A stretch of 64,000 bases of DNA from Nephrocerus scutellatus (GCA_947095585.1 OX352761.1:110409890-110473889), one strand, 5' to 3'; positions 47,331 to 61,089 are shown, counted from the first letter of the stretch. A program made the numbers and translations. Notes: a model not told the origin generated them from the letters alone.

Positions 47331-48340
47331 AAGTATGTAAATAAATATATATTGTAATTTATCTCTTTTTTACTACACACCTAACTATACCAAGCAAGCA
47401 TTCCAAGTTGCGAGCATTACTATGCCACTCCGTCTATTCATTTGTCGTTGCACAGCCTGCCAACAAAATGTTAAATTTTCACATAAATGTAAATTTTCCT
47501 TTATGCATTGAAATCCGGAAGAGCGCGCCTAATAGCTGCTGCTAGTGTTGATGTAGACTGTAGCACTGTAGGTAGAGTTGTTAAGCTACTGCGATGTAGT
47601 GTGGGGTACTAGGTGTAGTTGTGTAGTTTAGCACACGTTGGTGAATAAATGTGATCAAAAGAGGAGAACATGTTTTATTACCTTTGTCTCTAATGCGTAT
47701 TTCTTTTTTGTTAATTGACTCTACTTCTCTCTCTTTGTGTGGGCACCTAGTTCGAATTTAATTAATTTTATAATTTTTCTGTTATATGAATATATTTTTT
47801 AACATTTCTCGGCAAATGACTCCTTTTGCTAAAATAAATAAATATATTAAAATATTCCTTAGTGTGATGTTTTATTAAATAAATATAAATTAAAATTTAA
47901 TATTTATTTGTTAAATTTTTATAATATTTTAATTATTTCAACTTTTTAGAGGAAAATATAAGGCAAAGCTAAACTTTTTACCTGACTTTAGTTAGACAAA
48001 TCTTTAAAAAGAACACACACAGCAATTTTTTAAAAAAAAATTGAATTGCATTTTTACTTTCTTTTACTAGTAGTAAAAGTAAGTATAGTAATCATGAAAA
48101 TTTTCGCAAAAAATATATATAGTTACTGAAAATTCCGGCCCCGTCCGTAAAAGAAAGTCGTGTTGTGCCCACACCTCCATTTTTTAATTTGCTTTGCTTT
48201 TTCTGTTGTTCGCCTTAATTTTTATATTTGCTAACTTCCTATTACTATCATCAATCCTCAATTGAATTGTTTTGATTTTTGAACTTTAAATTTCACCATA
48301 TGCTTCTGTCATTTCATATGTCGTGTTTTTTTTTGTTTTA
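47331..48340. other. AT-rich DNA
   Basis: No gene or repeat recognised; low complexity around 47760-47950. Confidence 0.4.
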
Positions 48341-48585
48341 GCAATCTGCGGTCGATCGTAGATTTTTTCTCGAAAAAACGAACACGAAAGCCGAGAATCT
48401 TTTGTTTACATTGTTTTGTTGCATGTGTTGTTGTTGCAGTTAATGAGAAGACGGGTAAATCTCCCAAATTATCAGGATCTGTTTGAGGGGAAATCCAATC
48501 TACCGTAGATTGGTTTTTTGGAATAAACGAACAACTTGACAGCCAAAAAATCAATCTACGGCAGATTTTTTTTTTTTTTAAAAAA
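48341..48585 (+). repeat. MITE-like repeat family R-A, copy 4
   Basis: Best-preserved copy. It starts AATCTGCGGTCGATCGTAGA, contains TCTTTTGTTTACATTGTTTT, a perfect internal palindrome CCAATCTACCGTAGATTGG at 48495-48513 and TAAACGAACAACTTGACAGC, and ends AATCAATCTACGGCAGATTT. The ends are inverted copies built from AATCTGC and CGTAGATT words. Confidence 0.75.
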
Positions 48586-49419
48586 CACGATAATAGTCTG
48601 TCTGAGTCTCAGGAGCGTTTATTTTTCTCCTACATCACTCGCTTGACTCCATTATTTTTTCTTATATTTCACATTTTACTTTTTGTATTCATTCCATGGC
48701 AATGATCCCCTATGCTCCAACCTCTTACGGGGAACTTAGTTCATTTAAACGAGCGAATGGGACACACAAATACCGAAGGCTTGTGGTTTTGTTTGCACAG
48801 GTGTGCGTTTTAATTACACTCTTATCTGTATCGAAAAACTTGACAGAGTTGTAACAACCCAATAGGAAATATATTCATTTTTTTTAAATGTTTTATTTAA
48901 TGAATTGAATTAATTTTATAATTTTTAAAAGTATAATGCATAAATTGTGTGTTTGTAACAAATTATTCCGAAGCAAATCTTTGAATTAATAATGTTTTGC
49001 TTTTGAAGCCTTGGATAATGACAGCTTAACATACATCTTCTTGACGAAGTCCTGGCAAGTAAGATTATCGAAAGAAGCAATAACTTCCTGAAAACTACTT
49101 TAGGTGCTGCCTTAAAGCTAGGCAGAAAAAGCTATTCAGATAGCAAATGATTGTGCGTATTTACACTTTAAAATTTAAAGGTTATGTAAAAAATAAAGTC
49201 GAGAATCTAGTTGATGATACAAGCCAAGCTACAGCAAAAAGAGAATGAATTGCTGGATTGTTTTGAAAATAATTTTTCTTAATATTCAATAGAGACCATA
49301 CTGGTTTCTTTTCAAGTTAACAATAAAATAAGCCTCATAGTAAATTCGAGTAAAAGCCGCTTCAGACTATCTGATAACTTAAGAGAATCCTAAGAGTTTC
49401 TATCTTCTACTCTTGCGTA
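48586..49419. other. AT-rich DNA
   Basis: Nothing recognised. Confidence 0.4.
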
Positions 49420-49560
49420 GGCTTTGTTGGCTTTAAGCAACCGTGCGCGTATTTCTGGTTCCATGCTGTTATCGGCTGCTACAGTTGACCCTAGATAGTT
49501 AAAGGATTGCACTACTTCAAATTCGCGCTTCACTATTCGAATTGAGGTACCATTGTTGGA
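49420..49560 (-). mobile_element. LINE fragment matching 16430-16545
   Basis: AGGCTTTGTTGGCTTTAAGC, CGTGCGCGTATTTCTGGTTC and AAAGGATTGCACTACTTCA are nearly identical to the plus strand at 16430-16545. It is a short piece of the same LINE family. Confidence 0.72.
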
Positions 49561-49677
49561 TCTTTTTTTATCAGGTTGGGCTTATTTCAAAAGAAATTCT
49601 AATTTTGCTCTAAAACGTAAAATTTCCACACTATTAATGAGAGCTTGTACCCGAAAAACATTTACTTTTTATATTTG

Positions 49678-50966
49678 AACTAGCTGACCCGACAGACGTG
49701 TTGCCCTGTCCCACATTCAATAAATTTGTTTGTGATCGTTTGTGAACTTGTGAAAAGATATTTGAAATAAAATAATAATAATTAAAAATAATTTTGTTTT
49801 GTGATTTTGAGTCACAGTATTGATCACATTTTTCAATTTTGGGAACCAAGTAATTTCTCTACCGATTTGTATGAAATTCGGTATGGTCTTTTGAGGATCC
49901 TCTGGGGGGTCTTTTGAGGGTCTATTGAGGTTTTTTAGAGGAGTCTTTTGAGGGTCTTTTGGAGGTCCTTTGAGGTTTTTTGGGGGTCTTTTTAGGGTCT
50001 TGGGATATTTTTGGGAGTGTTATGAAGGTCCTTTCAGGGTCTTTTGAGGGTCTTTTTGTGGTATTTTGGGAAGTCTTTTGAGGGTCTTTTGTGGTTGTTT
50101 TGGGGATCTTTTGGGGGTCTTTAATGATTTTTGGGGACTTTGAGGGACTTTCGGAGGTTTTTTTGTGATTCTTTTTGGGGTCTTAGGGGCCTTTTAATGG
50201 TCTTTTGGAGATCTTCTTGCCCACAACATGAAATAAGTTTCACTCCAATTGCGCGTTAAACACACGCGCTGTTTTTTATTTTTTTTGTTGACTTGCGCGT
50301 AAGCAAACGACCCTGATAGTTGGGATTTTCAAGGTTAATAGCGCGAAAACTGATTTATTTGTTGTAATTGCGAATGCAAACCGCAGCTGAAACTGCAAGT
50401 GCTTAAAGTCTACTGGCATGTCGGTTGGAATCATTGGGATGCGTTAACAGATAGCAAAAAAAAGACCGTGCAAATGGATCAGCTGTCAAATGACAATTGC
50501 GCACGTAACCTAAACAATTGGAATCTATTGGAACAGAAATGAAATAACGACTTTTGTTGGATCGCGAATCAACACAATTTTAATTTTATCTTAATTTAGG
50601 AATGCGTTTTTCCAGAGTTTTCATTTCACCGAAAACATTCAATTGAGTTATCTCTCAAAAAATATCCAATTTATCGTTTTCCCAATTTTCCTGAATTGTA
50701 TTTTGATAAAAATATCTCCGGAAGCATAACGAACAAAACGATTTTTGCTGTTTGTCCGAATTTTTCGACTTTGTTTTGTAATTGTCTTTGTTTCCCAGGA
50801 CTATAACGAACAAAACAAAAAAAATATTACCCTAGCGGTATGAAATATACTTTAAAACCTCATACCTACCAAATATACATAAAAAAATTCATAACAATCG
50901 GTCAAGACGTTTCGGAGCAGTTGGAGGACAAACACCGTAACACGAGATTTTTATATATATAGATTT
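49678..50966 (+). repeat. Dispersed repeat with internal GGTCTTTTG minisatellite
   Basis: Starts AACTAGCTGACCCGACAGAC, a start I recall from widespread insect transposon remnants. It carries a GAGGGTCTTTTG tract of about 340 bp (49885-50225) and ends ACACGAGATTTTTATATATA. The last 140 bases match 25205-25345. No intact ORF. Class not determined. Confidence 0.65.
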
Positions 50967-53900
50967 ACATTTAAACATGTAGCGTTTGCAAGAGATAAAT
51001 TCAAATAATATTTTAAAAAAACTACAAAAATTTGTCATTTCGGTTTTAGAGTGAAGTTAATTTCAAAATATTTCTTTCATCCTTCAAACCATATATCTAT
51101 AAACCCTTAAGCATTTTATTCATATTACATATGTAATTTTATCTGCATTAATAGTTTTATCAAAGGAATTCGAGAGTTATTTTCCTATTGGGATATCTGT
51201 TGTAATAGCTCATGCGTTTATCTCCTTGCATACTCTTACCTCGTGGGGTTGATTATTCTCTTTGTTTAGTTTTGCCTCTAATGGATGCTGGTGTATGACT
51301 GTATGGTATAACAAAGCGTGTATTAATTTAATGCAATACCCCCTTGCCTCGCATAGCATTACCAATTGCAAGTGCAATAAATTTTTTATTATAATATATC
51401 ATTCCAACAAGGAACAAGCACACAACGGAGCAACCGCCCGTATATATTTGTTGAACGAAGTATCAAGATAAAATTTCCCCTCCGCATAAATTTACACGTA
51501 CGCACACACACTCTTTCACTTGTTTTTATCATACCTCTTTCTTTCTTTAACTTGCCTTTCCATCGCATTCCAACGGCGCAACGATATGCCATCAGACAAC
51601 CAACTTAGTCATCTACATATAGTCATGGGAGTTCTCTTTGTTGTTTTCCATTTCCAATGAAATTTACAATGCTACGAAACGATGACATTTAAAATTTTGA
51701 TGTTGCCTGCGACGTTTTTATTTCCCCTCCACTGTGATGTAGTGTGCTGCAATGTATTAACAAACACGACAAAGAAGCGTATTGCTGGCTGGCAAAGATT
51801 TCTTATAATTTTTCAACATTAGTCGAAAACGAGTGCTTGGAGACTTCACGTATTGGAGGTTCAAATCCACGTTGGTTTTGTGTTTTCTGTGTCTTTAAAA
51901 GTAAAAAATCTCAATTGAGCTGATAAATAATTTAAAATTTTTATTTAACTCGAGAAAAACGTGGAAAATCGTGTTCGCGAAAATTCATCTACTTTTGGAA
52001 TAATAATTAAATGGTGCAAATATCAATTATTCTCACAATATCCATGGAATATACGTATGCCTATTAAAAAAAATATTATTATTTTCTTAAATGAATTAAA
52101 TTTTAAAGTATTGAAGAAAATATTGAATGCATAAAGTGTGGTGGAATCAATGCCAAACTGTGATTGAAATTGGAGGAGAAAAAAATTCTGTATCGTGCGA
52201 CGAAGTAAGTGGAAAAATGTGTTTTTTAGTTAGATTGTTTTTGTGGTGATATTTTGTGTGATTCATTCATTTTCTTATTGAATAATAAGTTTTTATTTTT
52301 AATCAAAAATACCTTGGATCAAATAACAATTGAGTAAGACGAAGTTTCCTCGAATTCCTATTTCCTAAAATCAATATAAAAATTATTTTATAAACTTTTT
52401 GTACATACGGTACGGTCCCTTGTGGACTTTTCTACCACTTCTCAAGTTCTCACTTGTCAAACGTCTCTCGTTCTACGTTGTTCGTCGTTGTCTTTCCATA
52501 TGTATTTTTTACCTCTTGAAAATCACTGCTAGCTAACGACCATTCTCGGTGAGCTAACCATCGCTTCCATTTTGTAGAAAATCGTCTCACAAGTGTTGCT
52601 ACGACGCAATACTCACTATCAAGTCGAGATAGCAATGAATATATATACTGAATATGCAATAAATTGAATAAAATAATGAAAATTTACTAGAAATTTCGGA
52701 TTTGTATTTGAGTTGAATTTATTGATTGGATAAAGTTTAAGTTAATATCGTAATTATTGTACTTGCCAGTCCAGCCACGCCAGACAACAGATCCAGACGC
52801 TAGACTACCCTGTTTCTTTGGGAGTGGAAGTGAGACAGATAGTTATTGCGATGGATTTCGAAGAGACGTCATTGTTTAAAAAGAAAATTATATGCAATTT
52901 CACCTTAATAAAAGTCTTTTATTAAATTGTCGATTGGAGAAATAGCTAATCGAATAAATAATAATGTTTCCCCTTTTTTTTGTTTGGTTGAAAAAGGTGC
53001 ACACACAGCATAAATGCATTTCCTGCTGATGATTCCGTTTTCCTTTGTGGTGTCTCTTTGTGGTTTATGGTTTTTGTAATTTGTTCTCTGTGGGTTTTGT
53101 TTCTGTTGTTTAGACTCTTTGAATTTCAATTGCAAAATAAATTTAATTTGAATTTTGTGGGACGTTTTATGTCGAGAAAGAAGCTTTGTAAATACAACTG
53201 TGGTTCGGTCCTGGTCTTCCATAATTGTTACAAAAATAAAGACAACGTAACCAATGTTTACTAAAATGCCACTTAAACTACTTCATTAGATAATCCGCCA
53301 ACTAATATTTTTATTTTCAAACTTACCTTGCATTTAATTGACATATGCCTGGCGTGGATTTTATTCTGCAGAAGCAATCATGTAGCTCTACGTCTACACC
53401 ATATTGAGTTGAGTTACAACTTACAACTTGTTGGTGCTAGGAGACGGTTGCAGTGACTACTACACAGTGATGATGACACACAGGGAGAGCATAATTACAA
53501 AACTACAAATAACACACCCCCACTCTTAAAGTGTATAGTCGAGAAAAACATGACAAGCACAGCTGCAAATTTTCAATTTTCTTTGTCATTTGCTCCCCGT
53601 GATGATTAGTGATTTCGTATAACGTGCCTATTACATGCACATGCATTCCACAGAAAATTCAAAAATCTTGCAGCCAACAGCGTAGTTGGCGTAATTGTAA
53701 TAAATAATTTGAAATAAATAATGCAACATATGTTTTGTTGGAAGACTCTAAAATGCTTGAATAACATCGATTCATATCAATTTCTGCAAGTATAATATAA
53801 TGGCTTTGGCTGAAAAATCGTCGTTTGTTGTTTACCTGCCTTATATTTATCTATATACTATGTACATATAATTCCTATAGTAAATGCAATTGGATTTTCG

Positions 53901-54117
53901 CAATGATATCTGCAGAAAATGTATGCTACTGATAAAAATCTGACTAAAGCTGAAAAGGAAAAGTCTGAGTTTATTGTTTTCGAAAATAAAATAAAATGAG
54001 CTATTTCTGCTGTCAGTTCTTCTTGTGCTGTAATTACAGTCGAATCGCATTAGTTTGAACAAAATAAAAGAGATGTTCTCGAAAAGAAAATGAATTCTGA
54101 TAATTTTGAATGGTTCG
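50967..54117. other. Gene-poor AT-rich DNA
   Basis: No coding exon, RNA gene or repeat recognised in about 3.1 kb. A GACGAAGTAAGTGG donor-like site at about 52198 has no convincing exon. Confidence 0.45.
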
Positions 54118-54560
54118 AAAAAAAATCGGGGGTACCCATACAAATTTTGTAAAAAAAGTACGCGATTTTCTTAAAATTTTATACGCATGTGTATATCCAA
54201 TTGATAAAATATTTTTGTAAAAATTTGAAGTGATCGGTGGCCGACCGGGTCAGGGGCACTTTATATAAAAAAAAGTACCCGATTTTTTTTCAAATTATAT
54301 ATGCATGTGTATCTCCGATTCACAACACTTTTTGTAAAAATTTGGTAGTGATCGGGCCCACCCATACCATACAAATTTTATAAAAAAAAGTATCCGATTC
54401 TCTTTAAATTATATACGCATGTGTATCTCCGATGGACAACACTGGAAATTTGGAATTGATCGGGCCTCGATGTCGGAGGGCTCCATAACAAAAATGTTAA
54501 AAAATGTACCCGATTTTATTCAACCTGCACATTGTGTAGAATAAGAGAATTTACACGAAA
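54118..54560 (+). repeat. ~120 bp tandem repeat array 1
   Basis: About 3.5 diverged copies. Each has CCATACAAATTTT, GTACCCGATTTTCTT, ATACGCATGTGTATCTCC, GACAACACTTTTTG and AGTGATCGGGCC. After the last copy comes GAGAATTTACACGAAAAATT, then TTAATTTTAATGGG, which also closes array 2 in slightly changed form. Non-coding. Confidence 0.82.
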
Positions 54561-54642
54561 AATTTTAATTTTAATGGGTTGTTTTGTTACCATTTAATTT
54601 CAATTCCGAAATCAACAGGGAATCTTTGGTTTTTTCAATTAC

Positions 54643-54772
54643 CAATGATGTGTTTTTGTTCGTCTGCATTATAAATTTGCTTTAAAGTGCTTATGTTGTC
54701 TTTCATTTCTGCATTTAGCCTGGCCTTCTTTTTAATTTTTCGCCCACTCATAGAAACATGTCTTAATCGCTG
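54643..54772 (-). CDS. Candidate 130-nt internal exon, gene unknown
   Basis: Minus strand: acceptor TTATTTGTTCCTGCAG, an open frame reading RLRHVSMSGRKIKKKARLNA, EMKDNISTLKQIYNADEQKH, II, and a donor CATTG/GTAATT. The peptide is basic and helix-prone and low in stop-rich codons, but I do not recognise it. It could be an exon of a minus-strand gene, or chance. Confidence 0.3.
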
Positions 54773-55965
54773 CTGCAGGAACAAATAAATAAAAAAATTC
54801 CATTTTAGGGAAGTGACATGAGTTCTTATTGTCAGGTTTTTATTTTCCCAGGGATGATTAGTTTTGATTAATTGCTTCAAACAAATTTTCTTTTTATTCC
54901 TAATGCATTTGACATACTGTTGCTTTTGCTATCTCATACTTTTTAACAAGTATTTAACCAGTATCTAAATCCTTTTTGCGCTTAATTCGTCATTGTGTTG
55001 CATTAGAGACGTCATGTATTTAATGTTTTTGCTTTTGTTTAACATCAACAGTATGTAATTCGTCTCATTTGGGGAATTACAAAGACGTAATAAGTTGCTT
55101 TTCTACTCAAAAAATTGCGCATGTTACAAGGGTTAATTTTTTTCACCTTATAAGGTAGTTAATTTAGACTATTACAAAATGTTCATGTTATCGCGAGGTT
55201 TACACTAGCGGCTGCTTACAACAGCGCGATTGCACTTTCTCCTTACATAATTCTGCCTTCTATTATGCGTTATTTAGTACAATTCATTACTTATCTATTA
55301 AGAAAACACACGAAACAAAATAAATTCAACTACAGATGAACAAGAGCAAGTTCAGTTGAGTGTAATTTGCCATCATAATGGAAGACAGAAAATATATGGA
55401 TATTGCTGGCACTATTTACCAAACTGCGAGAACTGTAAAAGTGTGAAGTTCGTTCGCCACCCTGTACTTCATATAATGCACTCAAAATTATTCTTAAAAT
55501 AACTTTTCTCATTAATTCGAGTATAAATCTTCTCGCTCTATGTTGAAGTTGTTGTTCTGCACTTTTAATGCCAAGTGCATATTGTCTCGATTTTCGAGCG
55601 AACATTTTGCATTCACCACCCTTTTAGTGTACAAATATTTGTGTGTTACTTGCATTTGGAGTGAAACACCCCAAAACAACACTACACGTTGAATTTTCCT
55701 TTAATGCTATGCTCCCTATTGCTCCCTGCAACCTGACCTTTTTAACTTTTGACGAATTACTCGTATTCAAGCAAGCAAGCAAATTTTGGCTTTTACACAC
55801 ACAGTGGCTGTTATTCGAAGAAATTATAGAGAGTACAAGGGTGAACGGTTTGAGTGACAGAACCACAGCAACGATTCGTTTGGAGTGGCAACTTTACATA
55901 TAAAATTGTTGGAGGTTGTACCAACACGACTAAAAAAGGTTTAATACTCGTATTATTAAAGTAGA

Positions 55966-56052
55966 AATCGATAAACGATACTATAGTCACAACTGTGTCT
56001 ATAAAGACACTTTTTTGGAATTTTTAAACCCAATTAAAGTCACAAAATTAAG
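55966..56052 (+). repeat. Dispersed repeat shared with 41055-41142
   Basis: See the partner copy; same word order and orientation, about three-quarters identical by eye. Confidence 0.5.
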
Positions 56053-56679
56053 AGCTGATTTAGCCGATATCGATGGCTAAAGGCACTGTTACAAATGTCG
56101 TTTAACACCGAATTTTATTTTACAATGTCGAACATCAATAAGTCTTCCATGATGTTAGATGATGTTAGACTTATATGTCTGTATGGTTTAGGCAGCTCAA
56201 AATCAGATATAATTTAAAGAAATGTGAGTAAATAGGGGTTATTTTGGACGTTTATCTTACGAGTAAATAGGTGATCACCCTTCGTTAAAGATTTTTATGT
56301 AGTAATTATACATATACAGAATTGACAATGGCCGTACTATAACTTACATATGTATTATACCACATATTTGTTGATTTACCCGATTATCAGGAATAATTTA
56401 TAATGTAAACGAAAACCTGCAAGGCTCTCCATTTGACATATCTAAACTTGTCACATTCTGTTATCATTCAAATGTGTTGAAGTGTTATATTTTTAGTTCC
56501 ACATAAATCACAAATAACCCCACAATGCAATCAAATGAGCAAATAATTTTCGTATTTTACGATGTGTATACGTTAGCTGTGTATATTATTTTCTAATAAG
56601 CACAGCCAATGAACAAAACAATAGTTTCACATAACTCAAAATAAAACCGCAATTGCCTCCACGCGACGAATGTTCGCTT

Positions 56680-56744
56680 ATTATCTATCGTCTTTGAGAG
56701 AAATTTTTTTTTGAAAATTTTCCCAAAAGAAGACGATAGATAAT
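56680..56744. repeat. 65-base hairpin with perfect 15-bp stem
   Basis: Arms ATTATCTATCGTCTT and AAGACGATAGATAAT are perfect inverted copies. Between them, TCTTT/AAAAGA and AAATTTT/AAAATTT words could extend the stem with bulges. The size is in the range of a pre-miRNA, but there is no other support; a small inverted-repeat element is equally possible. Confidence 0.6.
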
Positions 56745-59700
56745 CAGTATCAAGTCAATTTAAATAAAATTTTAAAGAAAAACAAAAACGAAGAGACGAT
56801 AAAAACGCCATCCATTTCATCAGACGAATATCATTACAGTATGTACCTAAAAAGTCAACAATACTCGTATATAAAAATAAAATTGCCGCGTGATCTGGTA
56901 CTGACTGATATTCGTATTACAGATGTTGGCAAGTCCAATAGAACACATCTCCATAAACATACGGTGACCGTTTAATCAACTGAACTGAATGTTGTGTTGT
57001 TGTTGGTGTGAGACATTCAAAAACATAAACATGTTTTCCTCTGTTTTCTTGACTTGTTTGTTTCACACACATGGTTGGTAGTTGTTCTGTTGTGTATATC
57101 AATACGAATATATTCACTAAATAAAATGGACGCAAAAACTGAAAGCTTTTTTTTGTATTTAAGATGGTGATGTGATGTTAATGTTGTTGAAAACAAGTTT
57201 TTTGTTTTGTATTTATAATAATTTCTTTATAATTTACAATTAAAAGCAAAAAATCGGAAGACAGAAAATGACAAAATTTTATTTATTTAAATGAAAAACA
57301 GACGGAATTACGCTACAGCATTTGTAAAAAAAACCAGCAACCCATGTACTCACGTGTTTTCGATCTAAATTGAGTAGGAAATATATAAACATCAGGCACT
57401 CACACTCTCTTAGTGTATTTAAGTACGACGGTCGACGTCGGCTAGTATGCAAGTACTTTGCTCTATGGTTTTGTACTCTTTGTACTTGCACTCGTCGTGC
57501 TCGTGTTCAAACGATATGTTTTTTATGTGTGCTTGTGTTATGTTTTATTTTCATTTCAGTTTCCATTTATTGCGCTCTTATCTCAGACTTATATTTTTTC
57601 ATTATATCATGTGTTTTGCGTGTGTGTACATGCGCCAACGTACGCATGATAAGAGCGCACAGTGGCAACCTTTCACAGTTTTGTATTCATTTTTATTTGC
57701 TTCTGCAATAAATCGTGAACTTGAACATACCACGTTTCCATCACAGAGTAGTTATGGTTTCGTCATGTTCTCATGATGGCCGTAACTCGTAGCGTTTCCA
57801 TTAACATAGTAGAATTAAATTGACATATTAATTAATTCTACAAATTGATAAATACTTAATCATTTAAAATGAACAAATTCATATCATTGATACCAGATCA
57901 AAATATGAGTTGTATATACTTACAACGATGTAATTTCTTATGTGGATTTCGTTTGATAGAAAAAAATATGCTGAGTGCAAAAATATTGGACTGAATGTCA
58001 CAAAATTACACTCGTTCTATTCGGTTGATTTCAAAAAATGCACTGAGTGTAGTTCCGGGGTGAAATTTTCTACTCGATGTTTATTGGTTAAGTATATACC
58101 CCTTCCTACACACACCAACAAAAAAGTGTCGATTGTGCTGCCATTGTGACTTTTGATTTTTGAATAATTTTCATTTATCATTGAGTTTAATTCGCTTCAC
58201 GCAACAATTAATACTGTGGTTAAAAAGGTTCGATTAGTGCTGAGAAAACTTTTAAATAAAAACTATTGTTTTCATCGTAATCGTCGGATTTGTGCGGCCA
58301 TGCCAAGTGGAAAAACATGCGAGTGCAAATTTTTTGTTCGTTTGATGCCTAAAAAAACGAGTGCACTCGGTCAAAAGAGGGGAAAAATCAAACGAAAGCC
58401 ACATTACAAATGTCAGATAAACCTAACTCAACTGCTCTAGTTTCGTGGAGTTTATTTGACCTTATTTAACCTGACTTAAGTGTCAGCTATAATGGACTTA
58501 GTTGGATTAATTAAGCTGATGTGAACGACTCATTACATGCAATTCATATGCTGTGACCATAATGTGAATTTGGTCGGTTTCGTCAAATGTTCGTTAGCTT
58601 ACGTGGGTTTAAGCAAGGTGTAAATAATGTGAGACATTTGGTGTGGAAATTTGACAACTGAAAGAAACTGAGTGAAATGCGAGTATGTAGTTGCTAAAGT
58701 TCATTATAGGTTAATAAAAGATTGAGAGAAATTAGCTAAGCTTTTCGTTCGGTTTTGTCGTGAGAATAAGCCCACTGTAGCCCATTATAGTTCACCCTTT
58801 AGCATTCAGACAATAAAACATGAATATAAAGGAGTTATCAGTTTCGGCGCTTCAAATTATAGATTCTTCAGTTCTTGAGGTTGAGGAATCCACTTATTTG
58901 GCTCATTTTGAAATAAAGGTCTTACGGCTGCGATATTTGCAGTACTTCGCACTGGCACAGGAAAATTTGATGGTGAATATGGTGACTCGAATTAATCGAC
59001 TATGGAACGCACAGCCTGCCTGGTGGGACGATTATTACGACCGCAGATTGTAGTAAGCGCTCTTAAAGTTGCGACACCGACTTCGAACCGACTAGATCAT
59101 GAACTTCTTCACCATGATAAAAATATAAATATTGACTGACTTTTTTCAGTTTGACATTGACAAATCTATACTTAGTAGTGTGGGACATTGTTCAAAAGAG
59201 TAAGTTGATGTGGGTAAGTGGGGTGGTCATTTGGGTTAAGGTCATGAGGGCAGGGCAGCCAGGCACCGTCTGTTATTTTAACTTTTGACAGGACTTGATA
59301 TCTTCATTGTGGGGGATGGTCAAAGGTAAACCGTGGTTAACAGCTAGTCATTAATAAAAGTTTATATAACAGTTTTATAAGTTTGTATTAAAATACAAAA
59401 TTGTTATGTCCCTATTGAAAAACCTTTAATATTTTCAAATCTATCATTTTTCTCTCACTCTTGATTGTTTACATATTTAACATTTTTGCAATAGAGAAGT
59501 CTACTGAAGTATGGATTACAAAACTTCTATCGGATCGCCCTATTAAAGTAGCGAAAACCGACCAACTAAACGTTCGTTTTGTAATTTTATTTTTGCTAGT
59601 TCGTTTCTTTTTAACACTACACCGTTTAACGACTTTTTAATGATAGTAACAATCTGTTGTGTTAACCAACAATTCAGATGATACGCCCCACAATGCATTA

Positions 59701-61089
59701 CATTTTTCGTGTGCTGATTTCAATGATTTTTTATGTTTGTCAATACCCGTGGATTGTATTTTGATGATTTGTCCGATTTTTTTTGTCTCCCCTTTCTACG
59801 ATCAATTTGTCCCCATTACTAAAACGGGGTCACCTCCGCCATGATGCTACTGCCAACGAACGGTGTGGTTGTTTCCTAAGTGGTAATTGTTGTGTAGTGT
59901 GCTTGAGAAATATTAGTTGTGGTGATGTGGTTGTGGTTGTGCTTGCTGTGTATGTAAATAAACATACCTATACATTTGAAAGAGGGGATTAGTGTCGTCA
60001 GTCATCTCTCTTTTTACTTTGCATTTGCATGTTTGTGTCTTTAATGTTTTGTGTGCCTTAACTTTAAAATTTTATTCTGTTTATTTCATTTGCATTTGAT
60101 TTAAATCCAATTAACATATGTATATATTTACCAGTGTGTGCGTCACTGATCAGCAACCGAACGTAAAATGTATCACTCACGTCATATCTCACTTTAGACA
60201 TTGATGAGCACATACGCTATGCAATGTTGTGCCTAGGTGCCCCACTCAGCGCCTTTTTTTAAGCAACTTTGGTAGACGTAGCATATATTATTATCTCTTA
60301 TGTTGGTCTGCCTTATTCTCTTGGGATGTAAATAGTGAACTGTGATCGAATTGCTGCTCGTTATGTGCGTTGTTCGCTTTGTACAGTTTGCCAAATAAAA
60401 AATGGAAGACATCGCATGAACAAAAGAAAATTGCTACGCATAATAAATTTATTAGAGATGAGTAAGTTGTTTGTAAGAAAAAGCCTCTTCTCGTATGTGT
60501 TGCATGAGAGATAGAAGTACAGTTTGGATCAAAGAGAGTTGGTGAAGTGAGGAATCATTATTTTAAGTTTGCCCTATTGCCTATTCTATTCGCTAAGTTT
60601 AATGCTCATATACAATCATGAATTGGTTTCGTGTAGATATTTTAAATAAATTTGCATTTTCTAATAGAATTGAAATGACGTTTCACTAGCACACTAGTTG
60701 CTAATTAAAATGTAGTCATCAACGCAAACATGGCGACTGATCGACAACCGTTTACTCACAATCGATATTTAATGCAAATTTTTGCTGTGGCAATATGGGT
60801 GAATTTTAATGACTTGTATTGTGCAATGGAGCACGTATTTGGTGGGATATTTTATGCAACAAGCAGTTTGTTGTGTCAGGACTTTCTTTTTTGCTTCGAA
60901 AAATTAAAATCTTCAGAGACTCTGATCTAACAATCCAATATTCAATCCACCAGGGGTCTATACCATAAAGCAATAATTAAAGATAACTAACAAACATTGT
61001 TAAAAACCAACTGGTCTTGATTTCTATACTACAATAGAAATCCGCAACCTAAAAAAACAAATTTCTCAGGACTTGTTAACGTCATTTTG

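Larger units (their letters stand above)
54773..61089. other. Gene-poor AT-rich DNA
   Basis: No convincing exon in 6.3 kb. Holds a dispersed repeat (55966-56052) and a long hairpin (56680-56744). Open frames at 57370-57776, 58216-58440 and 58820-59053 have no recognisable domain or splice context. Confidence 0.45.

Noticed and set aside
57370..57776. Overlapping plus-strand open frames of 109-113 residues
   Set aside because: Low-complexity hydrophobic translations of AT/TG-rich DNA, open in several overlapping frames at once, which is typical of composition and not of selection.
58820..59053. 77-residue plus-strand open frame as a retroelement gag start
   Set aside because: The hydrophobic and charged pattern is vaguely gag-like, but I could not match it to any family or find neighbouring protease/RT sequence.
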